Below, one piece after another: positions 1 to 7,620 of a stretch of DNA of 60,006 bases (position 1 is its first letter; every line of letters starts with the position of its first letter). Both the position numbers and the translations under genes were made by a program. Source of the DNA: an uncultured Pseudorhodobacter sp. (GTDB lineage Bacteria; Pseudomonadota; Alphaproteobacteria; Rhodobacterales; Rhodobacteraceae); assembly GCA_913062925.1 (NCBI GenBank), contig CAJXWJ010000012.1, forward strand, positions 1 through 60,006, in the 5' to 3' direction. The notes under the pieces were generated by a model, which was not told the origin of the DNA, ran no database searches, and worked only from the letters and a program-made list of their open reading frames with translations.

Positions 1-1296
1 GCCGCGCAAGAGGCCGCTTTGGCCCAAGCTCAGGCCGAGCTTGCCCCGCAGGCCGATGGCACACTCCTTGATCCCAATGCGGGCCTTAAAACCGCGGTCG
101 AGGTGCTTGACCCCAATGCCCAGCCTGTCGAGGCCCCCGTGGTCTCGCAGGCCGAGGTGCAAAGCCTGACGACCCTACTGGCCGAACCCACAGCCGAGGC
201 TCCCACGGCCACCGCAGCACCCGAGCCCGCAGCCCCAATGGCGATGGCCGATGCGCCTGCCGATACCGCAGCCGCACCGCAGGCCGTGGCCAGCACCACC
301 GAAGTGATGACCGCGCAAAGCGCACGCTCGGCCACCGAAGAATTCGCCGCAGCTCCTGTGGTCGTAGAGGGGGGCAAAAAGAACCGGCTGTCAGACCTTG
401 AGAAATTCGGTCTGGTGGCGCTGGGCGCTTTGGCCGTGGGCGCGATCATCAAAGGCGCTAACAACGCGCCCGCCGAAGACCGTCAGGTGGTCTCGAACAC
501 CGGCGACCGTGTGGTGGTGCTGAACCCTGATGGGCAATATCAGGTCTACCGCGACGATGACGCGACGCTGCGCCAGCCCGGATCACAGGTGCGCACCGAA
601 ACCTTCAAGGATGGCTCGACCCGCACCACGGTGCTGCGCGAGGGCGGTGATCAGGTGGTGACGATCCGCGATGCGACGGGGCGTGTGCTGCGCCGGGCGA
701 CCTATGATGCACAGGGGCGCGAGCGGGTGCTGTTCAACGATCTGCAACCGGAACGCCGGGTTGTGGTTTCGACCCTGCCTGCGCCGCGCGCAAAGCAGGT
801 GGTGATCGCGGCCGAAGACCCGAACGCCGATTTTAAACGCGCAATGGCTGCGCAACAGATCGAAAAGCTGGGCCGCAGCTTTAGCCTGCGTCAAATCCGC
901 GAGATCCCTCAGGTGCGGCATCTGGCGGCGCAGATTGACGTTGACCTGATCAGCTTTGACAGCGGCTCGGCGGCGCTTAAACCGACCGAGGCTGGCAATC
1001 TGGCCGATCTGGGTGGCTTTATGCAGGATATGCTGGCGCAAAACCCCGGCGAGATTTTCCTGATCGAAGGTCATACCGATGCCACCGGTAAGGCTGCGAT
1101 GAACCTTGCGCTGTCAGATCGGCGGGCGGAAACCGTGGCGCTGGCGCTGGCTGAATATTTCGATATTCCGCCCGAAAACATGGTGATCCAAGGTTACGGC
1201 GAAGAAGAATTGCGCATCGACACCCAAGCCAACGAGCCGCGCAATCGCCGTGTGGCGGTGCGCATCATCACGCCTTTGCTGCAAGTGGCGAACTAA
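1..1296 (+). CDS. OmpA-family outer-membrane/peptidoglycan-associated protein, 5'-truncated
   Basis: The reading frame is open from base 1 to a TAA at 1294-1296, so the N-terminus lies outside the window. The first ~130 visible residues are rich in Ala, Pro and Glu and look disordered. A short hydrophobic segment (GLVALGALAVGAIIKG) follows, then a region of charged repeats (DRVVVLNPDGQYQVYRDDD). The last ~110 residues form an OmpA C-terminal domain, with IEGHTDATG and the NRRVAVRI end typical of peptidoglycan-binding OmpA/Pal domains. The likely role is to tie the outer membrane to peptidoglycan. The domain call is safe; the role of the N-terminal half is not visible. Confidence 0.85.
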   Translation, partial: AAQEAALAQAQAELAPQADGTLLDPNAGLKTAVEVLDPNAQPVEAPVVSQAEVQSLTTLLAEPTAEAPTATAAPEPAAPMAMADAPADTAAAPQAVASTTEVMTAQSARSATEEFAAAPVVVEGGKKNRLSDLEKFGLVALGALAVGAIIKGANNAPAEDRQVVSNTGDRVVVLNPDGQYQVYRDDDATLRQPGSQVRTETFKDGSTRTTVLREGGDQVVTIRDATGRVLRRATYDAQGRERVLFNDLQPERRVVVSTLPAPRAKQVVIAAEDPNADFKRAMAAQQIEKLGRSFSLRQIREIPQVRHLAAQIDVDLISFDSGSAALKPTEAGNLADLGGFMQDMLAQNPGEIFLIEGHTDATGKAAMNLALSDRRAETVALALAEYFDIPPENMVIQGYGEEELRIDTQANEPRNRRVAVRIITPLLQVAN

Positions 1297-1304
1297 ACGC
1301 TTTG

Positions 1305-1325
1305 GGCCCCGCCGCTTGCGGGGCC
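1305..1325 (+). terminator. Hairpin downstream of the OmpA-family gene
   Basis: A perfect 8-bp stem, GGCCCCGC / GCGGGGCC with loop CGCTT, starts 8 bases after the stop codon. It is followed by TTATC rather than a real T-run, so it is a weak intrinsic terminator or an mRNA-stabilising hairpin. Confidence 0.5.
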
Positions 1326-1398
1326 TTATCGGCATGCCACCTTTTGGCAATGGCACAGAGCGCTGGGCTGTCGCATAGTCGCGCAGGAGGTGGCCTTT

Positions 1399-2361
1399 AT
1401 GATGCATGATCAAATCCCCGAAACCGCGCTTGCCTGGCACCGCGAGGGGCGCGGGGCGGCGCTTGCCACTGTGGTGGAAACCTGGGGCTCGGCCCCGCGC
1501 CAAGCTGGCAGTCAGCTTGCGATTTCGGGCGCGGGCGAGATTATGGGATCGGTCTCGGGCGGCTGTGTCGAGGGCGCGGTGGTGGTCGAAGCGCTGGAGG
1601 CGATGCAAAGCGGTGAGCCGCGGCTGTTGTCCTTTGGCGTCTCGGATGAGACCGCGTTTTCGGTGGGGTTGGCCTGTGGCGGCACCATTCGGGTTCTGCT
1701 GGAACCTGTGGCGCCGATGGCTGATCTGCTGGCCGAGCTGGTGGCGATCAGGGCTGCGCGCAGGCCCGTGGCCTATGCGGTTGATCTGACCGATTGGAGC
1801 CGGGCGCTGCTGGCGCCGGGCGCTGCGGCTGAGGCCGATCTGCGGCTGCGGTCGGATAAGGCGGGGGTCGAGGGCGCGCGCTTTATCGCGCCGCATAATC
1901 CACCCTTGCGCCTGATCGTGGTGGGGGCTGTGCATATCGCCCAGCCCTTGGTCGCGATGGCGCGGCTTGCGGGCTATGACCCGACGCTGATCGACCCGCG
2001 CGAAACCTTTGGCGCGGCAGACCGCTTTCCGGGCGAGGTGATCTTGGACGATTGGCCGGACGAGGCCTTGCAACGGCTTGCTCCTGACGCGCGCAGCGCC
2101 ATCATCACCCTGACCCATGACAGCAAGCTTGACGATCCCGCGATTGCCTTTGCGCTGCGATCAGAGTGTTTTTATCTGGGCTGTCTGGGGTCGAAAAAGA
2201 CCCATGCGGCGCGGGTGGCGCGGCTGCAAGCGGCGGGCTTTTCCGAGGCCGAGATCGCGCGCATCCACGCCCCCGTCGGGCTTGCGATCGGCGCCAAGAC
2301 CCCGGCCGAGATTGCGATTTCCATCCTTGCACAGGTGACAGCCGTGCTGCGGGGGGCGTGA
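1399..2361 (+). CDS. xdhC: XdhC/CoxI family molybdenum-enzyme maturation protein
   Basis: A 320-residue protein with an N-terminal XdhC/CoxI domain (VETWGSAPRQAGSQLAI, GSVSGGCVEGAVV) and a C-terminal Rossmann-like domain (LIVVGAVHIAQPLVAMA). XdhC proteins bind molybdenum cofactor and help insert the sulfurated cofactor into xanthine-dehydrogenase-type enzymes. The ATG at 1399 was chosen because AGGAGG lies at 1385-1390, 8 bases upstream; a GTG at 1390 overlaps that Shine-Dalgarno and is unlikely. The stop overlaps the next start (TGATG), so the two genes are translationally coupled. No molybdenum hydroxylase is encoded in the window, so the client enzyme is unknown. Confidence 0.85.
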   Translation: MMHDQIPETALAWHREGRGAALATVVETWGSAPRQAGSQLAISGAGEIMGSVSGGCVEGAVVVEALEAMQSGEPRLLSFGVSDETAFSVGLACGGTIRVLLEPVAPMADLLAELVAIRAARRPVAYAVDLTDWSRALLAPGAAAEADLRLRSDKAGVEGARFIAPHNPPLRLIVVGAVHIAQPLVAMARLAGYDPTLIDPRETFGAADRFPGEVILDDWPDEALQRLAPDARSAIITLTHDSKLDDPAIAFALRSECFYLGCLGSKKTHAARVARLQAAGFSEAEIARIHAPVGLAIGAKTPAEIAISILAQVTAVLRGA

Positions 2362-3359
2362 TGCAATTTGGGCCGGTGCCCTTGGATCAAGCGCTTGGCG
2401 CGATTTTGGCGCATTCGCTGGCTTTGCCTGACGGGCGGCTGCGCAAGGGCTGCGTGCTGGGCAACACCGAGATTGCCGCACTGCGCGAGCTTGGGCTGGC
2501 GCAGGTCACCGTGGCGCGGCTGGGCCCGGATGATCTGGCAGAAGATGCTGCGGCAGAGGCTTTGGCTGCGGCCTTGCAACCTGGCTCGGGCCTGATCCGC
2601 TCGCAGGCCTTTACCGGACGCGTCAATCTGAACGCACCGGCTGCCGGGGTGGTGCGGGTGGATGCGGCGGCGGTGGCGGCGCTGAACCGCGCGCATCCGG
2701 CGATTACGCTTGCCACCTTGGCACCGCTGACGCGGGTCGAGGCGGGGACTTTGGTCGGCACTGTCAAGATCATCGCCTACGGGGTCGAGCGGGCAGCACT
2801 GGCGCAGGCCTGTGCAGCCGCCGTTGGGGCCTTGCAGTTTTGCCCGGTGGTGCGCCGCAGCGCCAGCCTGATTTTAACCGCAGTGGAAGGCCAAGACGAC
2901 AAGCTTGCCCTAAAGGGGCGGCGCGCGGTTTTGGCGCGGCTGACGGCGCTGGGGATGGATCTGGCAGGCGTCGAGGTGGTGGCGCATGACGAGGCCGCAC
3001 TTGGCGCGGCGATCACGCGGGCGGGCGGCGATATGGTGCTGATCCTGACCGGCTCTGCCACTTCGGACCTATACGACACCGCGCCACAAGCGCTGCGGCG
3101 CGCGGGGGGCAAGGTGCTGCGCTTTGGCATGCCGGTCGATCCGGGCAATCTGTTGTTTCTGGGCCAATTGGCCGCGCGGCCGGTGGTGGGCCTGCCGGGC
3201 TGCGCGCGCTCGCCCGCGCTGAACGGCGCCGATTGGGTGCTGGAACGGCTGGCCTGCGGCATCGCGGTCTCTAGCGATGACATCGCCGCGATGGGGGTCG
3301 GTGGGCTGTTGAAGGAAATCCCGATCCGGCCACAGCTGCGCGAACCAAAATCAAGATAA
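2361..3359 (+). CDS. Molybdopterin-binding (MoaB/MogA/MoeA-like) domain protein
   Basis: 332 residues from an ATG that overlaps the xdhC stop. The C-terminal half has the features of a molybdopterin-binding fold (LILTGSATSDLYDTAPQAL, then FGMPVDPGNLLFLGQL and VVGLPGCARSPALNG). The N-terminal half (LPDGRLRKGCVLGNTEIAAL, VRVDAAAVAALNR) resembles the leading domain seen in MoeA-type proteins that accompany XdhC. Together with XdhC it probably handles or delivers molybdenum cofactor for an enzyme encoded elsewhere. The open frame extends upstream inside xdhC, but the coupled ATG is the natural start. Family call is firm; the exact step is inferred. Confidence 0.75.
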   Translation: MQFGPVPLDQALGAILAHSLALPDGRLRKGCVLGNTEIAALRELGLAQVTVARLGPDDLAEDAAAEALAAALQPGSGLIRSQAFTGRVNLNAPAAGVVRVDAAAVAALNRAHPAITLATLAPLTRVEAGTLVGTVKIIAYGVERAALAQACAAAVGALQFCPVVRRSASLILTAVEGQDDKLALKGRRAVLARLTALGMDLAGVEVVAHDEAALGAAITRAGGDMVLILTGSATSDLYDTAPQALRRAGGKVLRFGMPVDPGNLLFLGQLAARPVVGLPGCARSPALNGADWVLERLACGIAVSSDDIAAMGVGGLLKEIPIRPQLREPKSR

Positions 3360-3424
3360 ACAATCACAATCATATATTTGTGACGCATACTTCATGTTTG
3401 GTGGCGCGCGTGGCCGCTGTTTGT

Positions 3425-3452
3425 TTTACAAATGTACAACTAACTGTATAGG
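3425..3452 (+). promoter_or_regulatory. Candidate sigma70-type promoter upstream of the GGDEF gene
   Basis: TTTACA at 3425-3430 and TATAGG at 3447-3452 are separated by 16 bases in an AT-rich gap of 233 bases between the molybdopterin-binding gene and the GGDEF gene. Start site not known; the CtrA-type repeats lie about 45 bases further downstream, so they could repress this promoter or activate a second one. Confidence 0.35.
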
Positions 3453-3493
3453 TTAAAGCTAAAATTATGGGCATCGGGATATGCGCCAGATTT

Positions 3494-3521
3494 GTTAACC
3501 TTTTGTTAACTATTCGTTAAC
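3494..3521 (+). promoter_or_regulatory. Triple CtrA-type box (TTAA-N7-TTAA-N7-TTAA)
   Basis: GTTAAC occurs three times, at 3494-3499, 3505-3510 and 3516-3521, on an exact 11-base period. The TTAA cores (3495, 3506, 3517) are therefore each separated by exactly 7 bases, which is the spacing of the CtrA site known from Caulobacter and other alphaproteobacteria. CtrA itself is encoded at 39.9 kb. The boxes lie 72 bases before the ATG of a diguanylate cyclase. Binding is inferred from the motif. Confidence 0.7.
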
Positions 3522-3592
3522 TATCGTCACGGCTTGAGAAGGGGATATCCAGAGGCCTGAACTTTGGCAAATGACAAATCAAGAAGCCGAGC

Positions 3593-4942
3593 ATGACCCG
3601 CAAAAGCCGTTCACCGCAAAAGCAAGTCTTTGCTTATAAACTTTTTCCCTTGGCGATGGTTGCCTTGGTTTGTGCGGGTCAGATTCCGTATTTTTTGGGC
3701 CGGCAGAATGAGTATCTTTTGCCAATGGCGACGGTATCGACGGGCGGTTATCTGGTTTTGGCGATTGCAATGGCGCGGGGCGCGCAGGGGCTTGGTCGTT
3801 CGGTTCTGCTGCACGGGTTAAGTTTCTTGGTCATAGCGCTATCTGTGCAAAGGCTTTTGCAAAACCTTATCCCAAGCTGGCCGCAGGTTTTGCAGCCGCA
3901 GCTTTTTGTTGACTATGGGTTGGTGCCCTTTGCGGCAAATAGACTGTCAAGCATCTGTGCGATTGGGCTCATTTTTCTAAATCTGGCGCTTTTAGTCGAG
4001 CTGCGCAGTCGCTGGCATGCGATCGTCTTTACGATGACGGCCTGGTTTGCTGCGATCTTCGCCTTGAACGGTCTTGTGGTTGACACTTCTTATCTGACCA
4101 ATGGCATCTCATTTTTCAGCGTCGCCAGTTTGGTAATCGGCGGTACTGCCATGGCGCTGCGGCTGAGTGCCGAAGCGCCGTTTTTGGTTTTATTTAAAGG
4201 CAGTGGGCTGGGATTGGCGCTGCGCATTGTGAGTTGTGTTATCGTGATCGAGCCTTTGGCGGTCGGCCTTTTTGTCAGCGCGTTTGAGACGGAGCGCTAT
4301 TATGTTTCAGCATCGGTGACGCATGTCGTGGCCATTATTGCTAGTATCAAATTGGCGATGATCCTTGCGGTCGCTTCGGTTTTTGATCAAAACCAGACGC
4401 TGTTGCAGCAAGCGGCCGAGTTTGATCATCTGACGGGGCTGTTAAACCGGCATGGCTTAGAGCGGGAGCTTGCAAACAACAGTTTTAACAGCGTGGTGAT
4501 GCTGGATATTGATCATTTCAAGCAGATCAATGACGCGCTTGGCCATGCTGCGGGCGATAAGCTGTTGGTGGCAGTGGCAAAGACCTTGTCCGGCTGTCTG
4601 GGGCCGGATGACGTTGTGGTGCGCTGGGGTGGGGATGAGTTTATCGTGCTGACCCAAGAACATGGTCAAGAGAGGTTACAGGCGCTCAGTGAGGGGCTGC
4701 GCAAAGCCATCACGACCTTGCCTGCGCTGCATCTGGCCACATGGCGCTTTCAGATAACGATGTCGCTGGGCTATGCGCAGATCGACTTTGGCACACAGGG
4801 CTTTGCGGGCGCTGTCAGCCGCGCCGATCAAGCGCTTTATGCGGCAAAATACGCCGGTCGCAACAAGACGCGCGGCGAAAGAGCCGAGCAGGTTTTACAG
4901 CAGTTTCAGGCCGCCGATATGGCGCCAGAAGCCAAGGTCTGA
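3593..4942 (+). CDS. Membrane-bound diguanylate cyclase (GGDEF domain)
   Basis: A 449-residue protein. Residues ~15-270 hold about seven or eight hydrophobic segments, a MASE-like membrane sensor. A GGDEF domain follows (DHLTGLLNRHG at its start, GGDEF at residues 346-350, DQALYAAKYAGRN near the end), so it should make cyclic di-GMP from two GTP at the inner membrane. The usual RxxD product-inhibition site reads GPDD (337-340), lacking the Arg, so classical I-site feedback is probably missing. There is no EAL domain. The ATG at 3593 has only a weak AG-rich stretch upstream. The triple TTAA box before the gene suggests CtrA control, linking c-di-GMP to motility or cell cycle. Confidence 0.88.
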   Translation: MTRKSRSPQKQVFAYKLFPLAMVALVCAGQIPYFLGRQNEYLLPMATVSTGGYLVLAIAMARGAQGLGRSVLLHGLSFLVIALSVQRLLQNLIPSWPQVLQPQLFVDYGLVPFAANRLSSICAIGLIFLNLALLVELRSRWHAIVFTMTAWFAAIFALNGLVVDTSYLTNGISFFSVASLVIGGTAMALRLSAEAPFLVLFKGSGLGLALRIVSCVIVIEPLAVGLFVSAFETERYYVSASVTHVVAIIASIKLAMILAVASVFDQNQTLLQQAAEFDHLTGLLNRHGLERELANNSFNSVVMLDIDHFKQINDALGHAAGDKLLVAVAKTLSGCLGPDDVVVRWGGDEFIVLTQEHGQERLQALSEGLRKAITTLPALHLATWRFQITMSLGYAQIDFGTQGFAGAVSRADQALYAAKYAGRNKTRGERAEQVLQQFQAADMAPEAKV

Positions 4943-4944
4943 GC

Positions 4945-4969
4945 AAAAAAAAGGGGCCCGAGGGCCCCT
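4945..4969 (-). terminator. Intrinsic terminator of infC
   Basis: On the minus strand an 8-bp GC stem (AGGGGCCC / GGGCCCCT, two-base loop) is followed directly by eight T residues (plus-strand A-run 4945-4952). It lies between the convergent GGDEF gene and infC and is oriented to stop infC transcripts. Confidence 0.85.
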
Positions 4970-4992
4970 GATTTCAGAGATAGGCGCGGCAG

Positions 4993-5532
4993 TTACTTTG
5001 CCGAGATCATCATCACCATCTGCCGGCCTTCCAGCCGTGGCATTGATTCGATCTTGCCGATTTCGGTCACATCGGCTGCGACGCGGTTCAGCAGCTCAAG
5101 CCCAAGCTCTTGGTGGGCCATCTCGCGGCCGCGAAAGCGCAGCGTGACTTTGACCTTATCGCCTTCTTCAAGGAATTTGACCACCGAGCGCATCTTCACA
5201 TCGTAGTCATGAATATCAGTGCCCGGACGGAACTTGATTTCCTTGATCTCGATGATCTTTTGCTTTTTGCGGGCCTCGGCCTCGCGCTTTTGAGTCTCGT
5301 ATTTATATTTGCCAAAGTCCATGATCTTGCACACGGGCGGTTCGGCATTCGGAGAAATCTCTACCAGATCAAGCCCGGCCTCTTCGGCCATTTGCATGGC
5401 GCGGGCGGGTGTGACGACGCCGACATTCTCGCCATCCGCGCCGATCAGGCGGATTTCGGGCGACCGGATGCGATCATTGATGCGCGGGCCGGTTTCGCGT
5501 TGTGGCGGGGCGTTGTGGGGTCTGCGGGCTAT
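4993..5532 (-). CDS. infC: Translation initiation factor IF-3, apparent ATA start
   Basis: IF-3 binds the 30S subunit, keeps it apart from 50S and checks start codon and initiator tRNA. The product shows IF-3 hallmarks ([38 protein letters not shown], the [13 protein letters not shown] region). Translation from the first in-frame ATG (5397) would lose about 45 conserved residues. The frame is open upstream through [20 protein letters not shown] to a stop just before AAGGA, and the only sensible initiation codon after that Shine-Dalgarno is ATA at complement 5530-5532 (8 bases after AAGGA). This gives 179 residues, the normal IF-3 length. A rare start codon (AUU) is the basis of infC autoregulation in E. 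coli; the same logic probably applies here. Confidence 0.9.
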   Translation of the reverse strand: MARRPHNAPPQRETGPRINDRIRSPEIRLIGADGENVGVVTPARAMQMAEEAGLDLVEISPNAEPPVCKIMDFGKYKYETQKREAEARKKQKIIEIKEIKFRPGTDIHDYDVKMRSVVKFLEEGDKVKVTLRFRGREMAHQELGLELLNRVAADVTEIGKIESMPRLEGRQMVMMISAK

Positions 5533-5566
5533 GGGAGTGGTCCTTCATATGGTTGTAAGCGCTGTC

Positions 5567-5595
5567 AAGATAGTCTTTGCGCGCGCAAGCTTCAA
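5567..5595 (-). promoter_or_regulatory. Candidate infC promoter
   Basis: On the minus strand TTGAAG (complement 5590-5595) and TATCTT (complement 5567-5572) are separated by 17 bases. They lie about 35 bases upstream of the proposed ATA start, leaving a leader of roughly 25-30 bases with the AAGGA ribosome site. Confidence 0.4.
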
Positions 5596-5627
5596 CCACA
5601 TTCGGGCAAGGCGCAAAAACAAGGTTT

Positions 5628-5652
5628 CGGCAGGGTTTTGCCGGCCTTTTTT
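5628..5652 (+). terminator. Plus-strand hairpin with T-run between infC and the Ala-rich gene
   Basis: CGGCA (5628-5632) pairs with TGCCG (5639-5643) and is followed by GCC and six Ts. It has the form of a short intrinsic terminator on the plus strand, although no plus-strand gene precedes it after the GGDEF gene. It may end a short unannotated transcript or read-through from upstream. Confidence 0.4.
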
Positions 5653-5737
5653 GCAGGTGCAGCATGGCTCTGTTCTTCCGATCACGCATCTGTCATAGCG
5701 CCCCCGATCCCTTAGGTGAGGGATTTTGGAGAATAGA

Positions 5738-6262
5738 ATGAACAAGAATATCCTTATTGGCTTGGCGCTGATCGTGGCGGCTGGCGCGGGCTACTATGCG
5801 TTTGGCATGAAGCCACATGCGGCTGAAGAAGCGGCAGAAGCTGCAATCGAAGCCACGCCAGCTGTGGACGATGCCGCAGCTGCAACCGCCGCAGCGGCGA
5901 AAGTGGCTGCGGATGCTGCCACCAAAGCCGCCGCTGACGCTGCGGCTGCCACCCAGGCTGCGGCCGAGGCTGCGGCGCGTGCTGCCGCCGATGCTGCCGC
6001 CGCGGTGACAACGGCTGCGACCGAGACCACCGCCGCTGCGACCACCGAGGCTGTAACCGCCGCAACAGCTATGGCCGACGACACCATGGCACTGCTGGAT
6101 CCGGCCAACTTTGACGCAACCAAGATCAATGCCATGATCGAGGCGTCAGAATTGAACAGCGTTGTCAAAGCAACTCTGAAGTCAGGCGTTGATGCGGCCG
6201 CTGCCGAGCCTGCAAAGATCACAGAGGCTTTGGCTGCGATCAAAACCGCCTTGGGCCTGTAA
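5738..6262 (+). CDS. Alanine-rich membrane-anchored protein of unknown function
   Basis: 174 residues. The ATG at 5738 has GGAG 6 bases upstream; a TTG nine bases before the GGAG-to-ATG gap is a poorer start. One N-terminal hydrophobic segment (ILIGLALIVAAGAGYYAFG) probably anchors the protein in the inner membrane. Residues ~30-115 are built almost only of Ala with periodic Lys, Glu, Asp and Thr, expected to form a long helix or coiled coil across the periplasm. The last ~55 residues are of normal composition (LLDPANFDATKINAMIEAS...) and look like a small folded domain. I do not recognise a named family. It is transcribed away from infC and closed by a strong terminator. Confidence 0.7.
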   Translation: MNKNILIGLALIVAAGAGYYAFGMKPHAAEEAAEAAIEATPAVDDAAAATAAAAKVAADAATKAAADAAAATQAAAEAAARAAADAAAAVTTAATETTAAATTEAVTAATAMADDTMALLDPANFDATKINAMIEASELNSVVKATLKSGVDAAAAEPAKITEALAAIKTALGL

Positions 6263-6280
6263 TCGCCCCCAAAACCACAA

Positions 6281-6313
6281 AAGCCGCGCAAGGCAACCCT
6301 TGCGCGGCTTTTT
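6281..6313. terminator. Bidirectional intrinsic terminator
   Basis: A perfect 13-bp stem (AAGCCGCGCAAGG / CCTTGCGCGGCTT, 4-base loop) is flanked by As on the left and Ts on the right. It can end both the Ala-rich gene (plus) and the fpr/cys transcripts (minus). Confidence 0.88.
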
Positions 6314-6330
6314 CATGTCTGAACACCAGT

Positions 6331-7173
6331 TTAGATGCCGTCGCCGACAAAGGCCTTTTCGATCACAAAATGCTGCGGATCGGAATTTGCGCCCTCGACC
6401 AGACCGAAGCCTTCCAAGATTGCCTTGACGTCATGGTTAAAGGCAAGGCTGCCGCAGACCATGGCGCGATCCTCGGCAGGCGACATCTGCGGCAAGCCCA
6501 GATCAGCAAAGACCTTGCCCGAAGCCAGATTGTCGGTAACCCGGCCCATCTGCGCGAAAGGCTCGCGGGTGGTGGTGGGGTAGTAAAGCAGCTTGCCCGC
6601 CACCATCTCGCCAATCAGCGGATCATCGGCCAGCGATTGCACCAATTGGCGGCCATAGTCCAATTCGGCGACCTCGCGGCAGGTGTGCATCATGATCACC
6701 TGTTCGTATTTCTCATAGGTCTCGGGTTCGCGCAGCAGGCTGGCAAAGGGCGCAAAGCCGGTGCCGGTGGCCAAAAAGTAAATCCGCTTGCCGGGCAAAA
6801 GCGCGTCATGCACCAAAGTGCCAACGGGCTTGGGGCGCAGGATGATCTCGTCGCCGATCTTGATGTGCTGCAAGCGCGAGGTCAGCGGGCCGTCGGGAAC
6901 CTTGATCGAATAGAACTCCAGCTCGTCATCCCAAGCAGGCGAGGCGATGGAATAGGCGCGCAGCAAGGGCTTGCCGGTCTCGCCCAAAAGGCCAATCATC
7001 ACAAATTCACCCGAACGAAACCGCAGGCTGCGCGGGCGTGTGACGCGAAACGAGAACAGACGGTCGGTCCAATGCGTCACCGCAGTGACGATCTGGGCAT
7101 CGGGCAAATGGGCTTTGGCGGGGCTTGGGGCGGCTGTTTCGGTCATCTGGATCGCTTCGGTCATGTCATTCAT
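6331..7173 (-). CDS. fpr: Ferredoxin/flavodoxin-NADP+ reductase
   Basis: FAD enzyme that exchanges electrons between NADPH and ferredoxin or flavodoxin. Visible motifs are the FAD-binding RAYSIASP, the nucleotide-binding loop FLATGTGFAPFASLL, VCGSLAFNHDV and the C-terminal FVIEKAFVGDGI typical of bacterial subclass FPRs. 280 residues from the ATG at 7173; the ATG at 7164 is equally plausible because AAGAAG sits 9 bases before it. It follows DUF934 by 42 bases on the same strand. As no CysJ flavoprotein is seen, Fpr plus ferredoxin may supply electrons to the adjacent sulfite reductase; this is inference, as FPRs in this group also serve oxidative-stress roles. Confidence 0.9.
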   Translation of the reverse strand: MNDMTEAIQMTETAAPSPAKAHLPDAQIVTAVTHWTDRLFSFRVTRPRSLRFRSGEFVMIGLLGETGKPLLRAYSIASPAWDDELEFYSIKVPDGPLTSRLQHIKIGDEIILRPKPVGTLVHDALLPGKRIYFLATGTGFAPFASLLREPETYEKYEQVIMMHTCREVAELDYGRQLVQSLADDPLIGEMVAGKLLYYPTTTREPFAQMGRVTDNLASGKVFADLGLPQMSPAEDRAMVCGSLAFNHDVKAILEGFGLVEGANSDPQHFVIEKAFVGDGI

Positions 7174-7215
7174 CTTCTTGAATAGGTGGTTTTCCGCTGT
7201 GGTGGAAGCCAAAAC

Positions 7216-7620
7216 TCAGGCCCGCAGCCGCGACTGATAGTCATGGGCCTGCCAATTGGCGCGCGCCAGCCACTGCTCTTGCGGTTGGCGATCTGCCATG
7301 GCTTGCGGGATTTCCACCTCGTCAAACCCCGACCGCCGCGCCATGGCGTATTGATCGGCAATGATCGCGCCCTGCGCGCGCAGGGTGCCGGCAAAGCCCA
7401 AGGCTCGCAGCCGCCGCGCAAGCGTAAAGCCGCGCCCATCCGCGACGCTGGGAAAGGCGATGCGAATGCAGGCAAGATCGGCCAGGTAGGGCAGCGCCGC
7501 TTCGGGCGCGTCGGTTTGTGCAAGGTCCAGCGCGCCGCGATGGCTGGCGATCTGGTCCAGGCCCACGAAGGGCAGGGCGGGCACGGGGCCAAAGCCCTGA
7601 TCGGTGACAAGAAGGCTCAT
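7216..7620 (-). CDS. DUF934 family protein of the sulfite-reduction operon
   Basis: 134 residues starting at the ATG that overlaps the cysH stop (ATGA). Motifs such as LACIRIAFPSVADGRGFTLA and the LRALGFAGTLRAQGAIIADQ stretch are those of DUF934 proteins, small proteins regularly found beside cysI/cysH in alpha- and betaproteobacteria. Biochemical function is not established. The operon position suggests a role in assimilatory sulfite reduction, perhaps assembly or electron transfer to CysI. No cysteine cluster or cofactor motif is visible. Confidence 0.82.
   Translation of the reverse strand: MSLLVTDQGFGPVPALPFVGLDQIASHRGALDLAQTDAPEAALPYLADLACIRIAFPSVADGRGFTLARRLRALGFAGTLRAQGAIIADQYAMARRSGFDEVEIPQAMADRQPQEQWLARANWQAHDYQSRLRA

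Noticed and set aside
5875-6060. Tandem DNA repeat or CRISPR-like array in the GCC/GCT-rich stretch
   Set aside because: The repetition follows codons of an Ala-rich protein; no conserved repeat-spacer structure exists.
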